Shown here in pieces: positions 4,789 to 5,678 of a stretch of 5,678 bases of DNA; the stretch's first letter is position 1; the number at the start of each line of letters is the position of its first letter. A program made the position numbers and the translations under genes. The DNA is from an uncultured bacterium (lineage in GTDB: Bacteria; Acidobacteriota; Thermoanaerobaculia; Multivoradales; JAHEKO01): contig CALILB010000391.1 of assembly GCA_938016625.1 (NCBI GenBank), positions 1 through 5,678 of the forward strand, written 5' to 3'. The notes under the pieces were generated by a model. That model had not been told where the DNA came from, made no database searches, and was given only the letters and a program-made list of their open reading frames with translations.

Positions 4789-5514
4789 CTACTTCTTCGG
4801 TGGTTGGCTGGGTCTTATCTCCACCAGGCTGGGTAGTGCCCGGTCGGGGTAGGAGAGGAGATTAACCACCACCCGGGCGACGTCCTCGGGGGCCAGCCGC
4901 CAGTTGTCGCTCGGTCGCCCGCTCGGATGGGAGAACTCGGTCCGCACGCTGCCGGGGAGGATGGCGGCCACCCGGATACCGTGATGACGAAGATCCAGCA
5001 TGGTGGCCTCGGAAAACCCCACCATGCCGAATTTGGAGGCGTTGTAGGCCGTGCCGCCGGCAAACGGGTTCTTCCCCGCCAGCGACGCGATATTGAAGAT
5101 CCAACCGGATCCCTGTTGTTTCATGACCGGGGCGACGGCCCGTGTGGCGTAGAAGGCTCCGTTCAGGTTGGTCTCCAGGACCTCGCGCCACTGGTCGCCG
5201 GTGATCTCGTCGACCGGGCCAAAGACGCCGATTCCAGCGTTGTTGATCAGACAGTCGAGCCGACCCGCGCTCTCCAGGGTCCACTCGACGAGGCCCTGGA
5301 CCTCCGCCTCGCTGCGAACATCGGTCGCCCGCCCGTCAATCTTTCCGGGGTAGCTCTTCGCAAGATCGTGGACGGCCGTCTCGACCGAGCTTTGCGAGCG
5401 ACTACAGAAGCGCACCACCCAACCCTCTTCGAGGAGGGCCTCCACAATCGCGCGGCCGATGCCACGACTTCCACCGGTGACCAGTGCAACCTCTTTGTCG
5501 TTTTTGTCCTTCAT
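4789..5514 (-). CDS. SDR family NAD(P)-dependent oxidoreductase
   Basis: A 241-residue classical short-chain dehydrogenase/reductase, a cytoplasmic enzyme interconverting an alcohol and a carbonyl. All classical motifs are present: the nucleotide-binding TGGSRGIG (13-20), DV (65-66), NNAG (91-94), and the catalytic set N116, S144, Y157 and K161 (YNASK). The PG motif is at 187-188. R17 and R39 after the second strand (RFCSRS) favour NADP(H) over NAD(H). Length is typical and the substrate cannot be assigned. The RTEFSHPSGRPSDNWRLAPEDVARVV region resembles 3-oxoacyl reductase-like or FabG-like general SDRs, but FabG identity is not claimed. The ATG at 5514 has GGAGG 4 nt upstream. It ends TAG at 4789, only 3 bp from the anti-sigma stop, and diverges from a peptidase gene. 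Confidence 0.95.
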   Translation of the reverse strand: MKDKNDKEVALVTGGSRGIGRAIVEALLEEGWVVRFCSRSQSSVETAVHDLAKSYPGKIDGRATDVRSEAEVQGLVEWTLESAGRLDCLINNAGIGVFGPVDEITGDQWREVLETNLNGAFYATRAVAPVMKQQGSGWIFNIASLAGKNPFAGGTAYNASKFGMVGFSEATMLDLRHHGIRVAAILPGSVRTEFSHPSGRPSDNWRLAPEDVARVVVNLLSYPDRALPSLVEIRPSQPPKK

Positions 5515-5560
5515 GTGTCCTCCAGCTAGAACCGCCGAAAAGAGGATATCCCAGGAAATA

Positions 5561-5574
5561 ACGAGCGAGCTCGT
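5561..5574. repeat. Small inverted repeat in the divergent SDR/peptidase gap
   Basis: ACGAG (5561-5565) and CTCGT (5570-5574) are inverted around CGAG, and an overlapping 8-bp palindrome CGAGCTCG sits at 5566-5573. Lying in the 92-bp gap between two divergent starts, it could be an operator, but arms this short are also expected by chance in GC-rich DNA. I found no confident -35/-10 pair for either gene here. Confidence 0.25.
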
Positions 5575-5606
5575 ACGGTTCTCATTGCAGACAGAGGAGG
5601 ATGCCG

Positions 5607-5678
5607 ATGCTGATGTTCGACCCGATGTATTTCGTTTTTCTCGCGCCCGCTTTTTTGCTGTCCATCTGGGCCAGCTTC
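5607..5678 (+). CDS. N-terminus of a YugP-like zinc metallopeptidase, 3'-truncated
   Basis: Only 24 codons are visible before the window ends. They encode MLMFDPMYFVFLAPAFLLSI followed by WASF. This resembles the start of YugP-family membrane zinc metallopeptidases (Zn_peptidase_2), which often open with a short 'FDP-x-Y' and a hydrophobic helix ending in WAQ or similar. The catalytic HExxH would lie downstream, so identity rests on the N-terminus alone. A strong Shine-Dalgarno sequence GAGGAGG (5594-5600) is spaced 6 nt from the ATG at 5607. An in-frame ATG at 5601 abuts that site and is unlikely to be used; ATG 5613 is a weaker alternative. Residues 4-23 form a probable signal-anchor or first transmembrane helix. 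Confidence 0.7.
   Translation, partial: MLMFDPMYFVFLAPAFLLSIWASF

Noticed and set aside
4927..5529. 200-codon + frame opposite the SDR gene
   Set aside because: Antisense shadow of a protein with a full set of SDR motifs; no Shine-Dalgarno sequence or family resemblance.
5554..5575. ECF-like promoter GGAAAT...CGTA before the YugP-like gene
   Set aside because: Spacer is only 12 nt, too short for an ECF promoter.

Overview
The window looks like chromosomal housekeeping DNA from a GC-rich bacterium. Genes are tightly packed and frequently change strand, and I see no transposase, integrase, phage gene, CRISPR array, tRNA or rRNA. The mix is a TK1-type thymidine kinase, a DUF2203 protein, an ECF sigma factor with an RskA-like membrane anti-sigma factor, and a YugP-like peptidase start. 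This would suit Acidobacteriota or a similar GC-rich Gram-negative lineage, but that assignment is a guess from gene content, not something the sequence proves.

Layout: (1) Positions 1-588 (+) are the C-terminal part of a YgfZ-type folate-binding protein. It converges on an A-type Fe-S carrier (602-988, -). Both act in Fe-S cluster metabolism, and a perfect 7-bp hairpin covers both stop codons. (2) A DUF2203 gene (1118-1462, -) lies upstream of the Fe-S carrier on the same strand. A credible sigma70-like promoter in the gap suggests the carrier has its own transcription start. (3) A thymidine kinase (1537-2112, +) diverges from DUF2203. A promoter-like sequence there argues for a start later than the longest reading frame. 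(4) Positions 2113-2339 carry no convincing gene but hold several inverted repeats between convergent genes. (5) A minus-strand two-gene operon follows: a TIGR00725/SLOG-type nucleotide-binding protein (2741-3244), then a hotdog acyl-CoA thioesterase (2340-2744), with a 4-bp ATGA overlap.

(6) Divergent from that operon is an ECF sigma factor (3296-3898, +), coupled by a 4-bp GTGA overlap to its probable anti-sigma factor (3895-4785, +), a single-pass membrane protein with an RskA-type C-terminal domain. (7) An SDR oxidoreductase (4789-5514, -) ends only 3 bp from the anti-sigma stop. (8) After a 92-bp divergent gap, the first 24 codons of a YugP-like zinc metallopeptidase (5607 to the window edge, +) begin behind a strong Shine-Dalgarno sequence.

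Working relationships that can be read from the sequence are the YgfZ/A-type carrier pair (Fe-S maturation), the sigma/anti-sigma pair (envelope-linked transcriptional control), and the coupled SLOG/thioesterase operon (joint role unknown). I found no evidence of a new multi-gene system. The less ordinary points are small-scale: overlapping stops inside a palindrome, an inverted-repeat-rich intergenic stretch, and several genes without a clear Shine-Dalgarno sequence.
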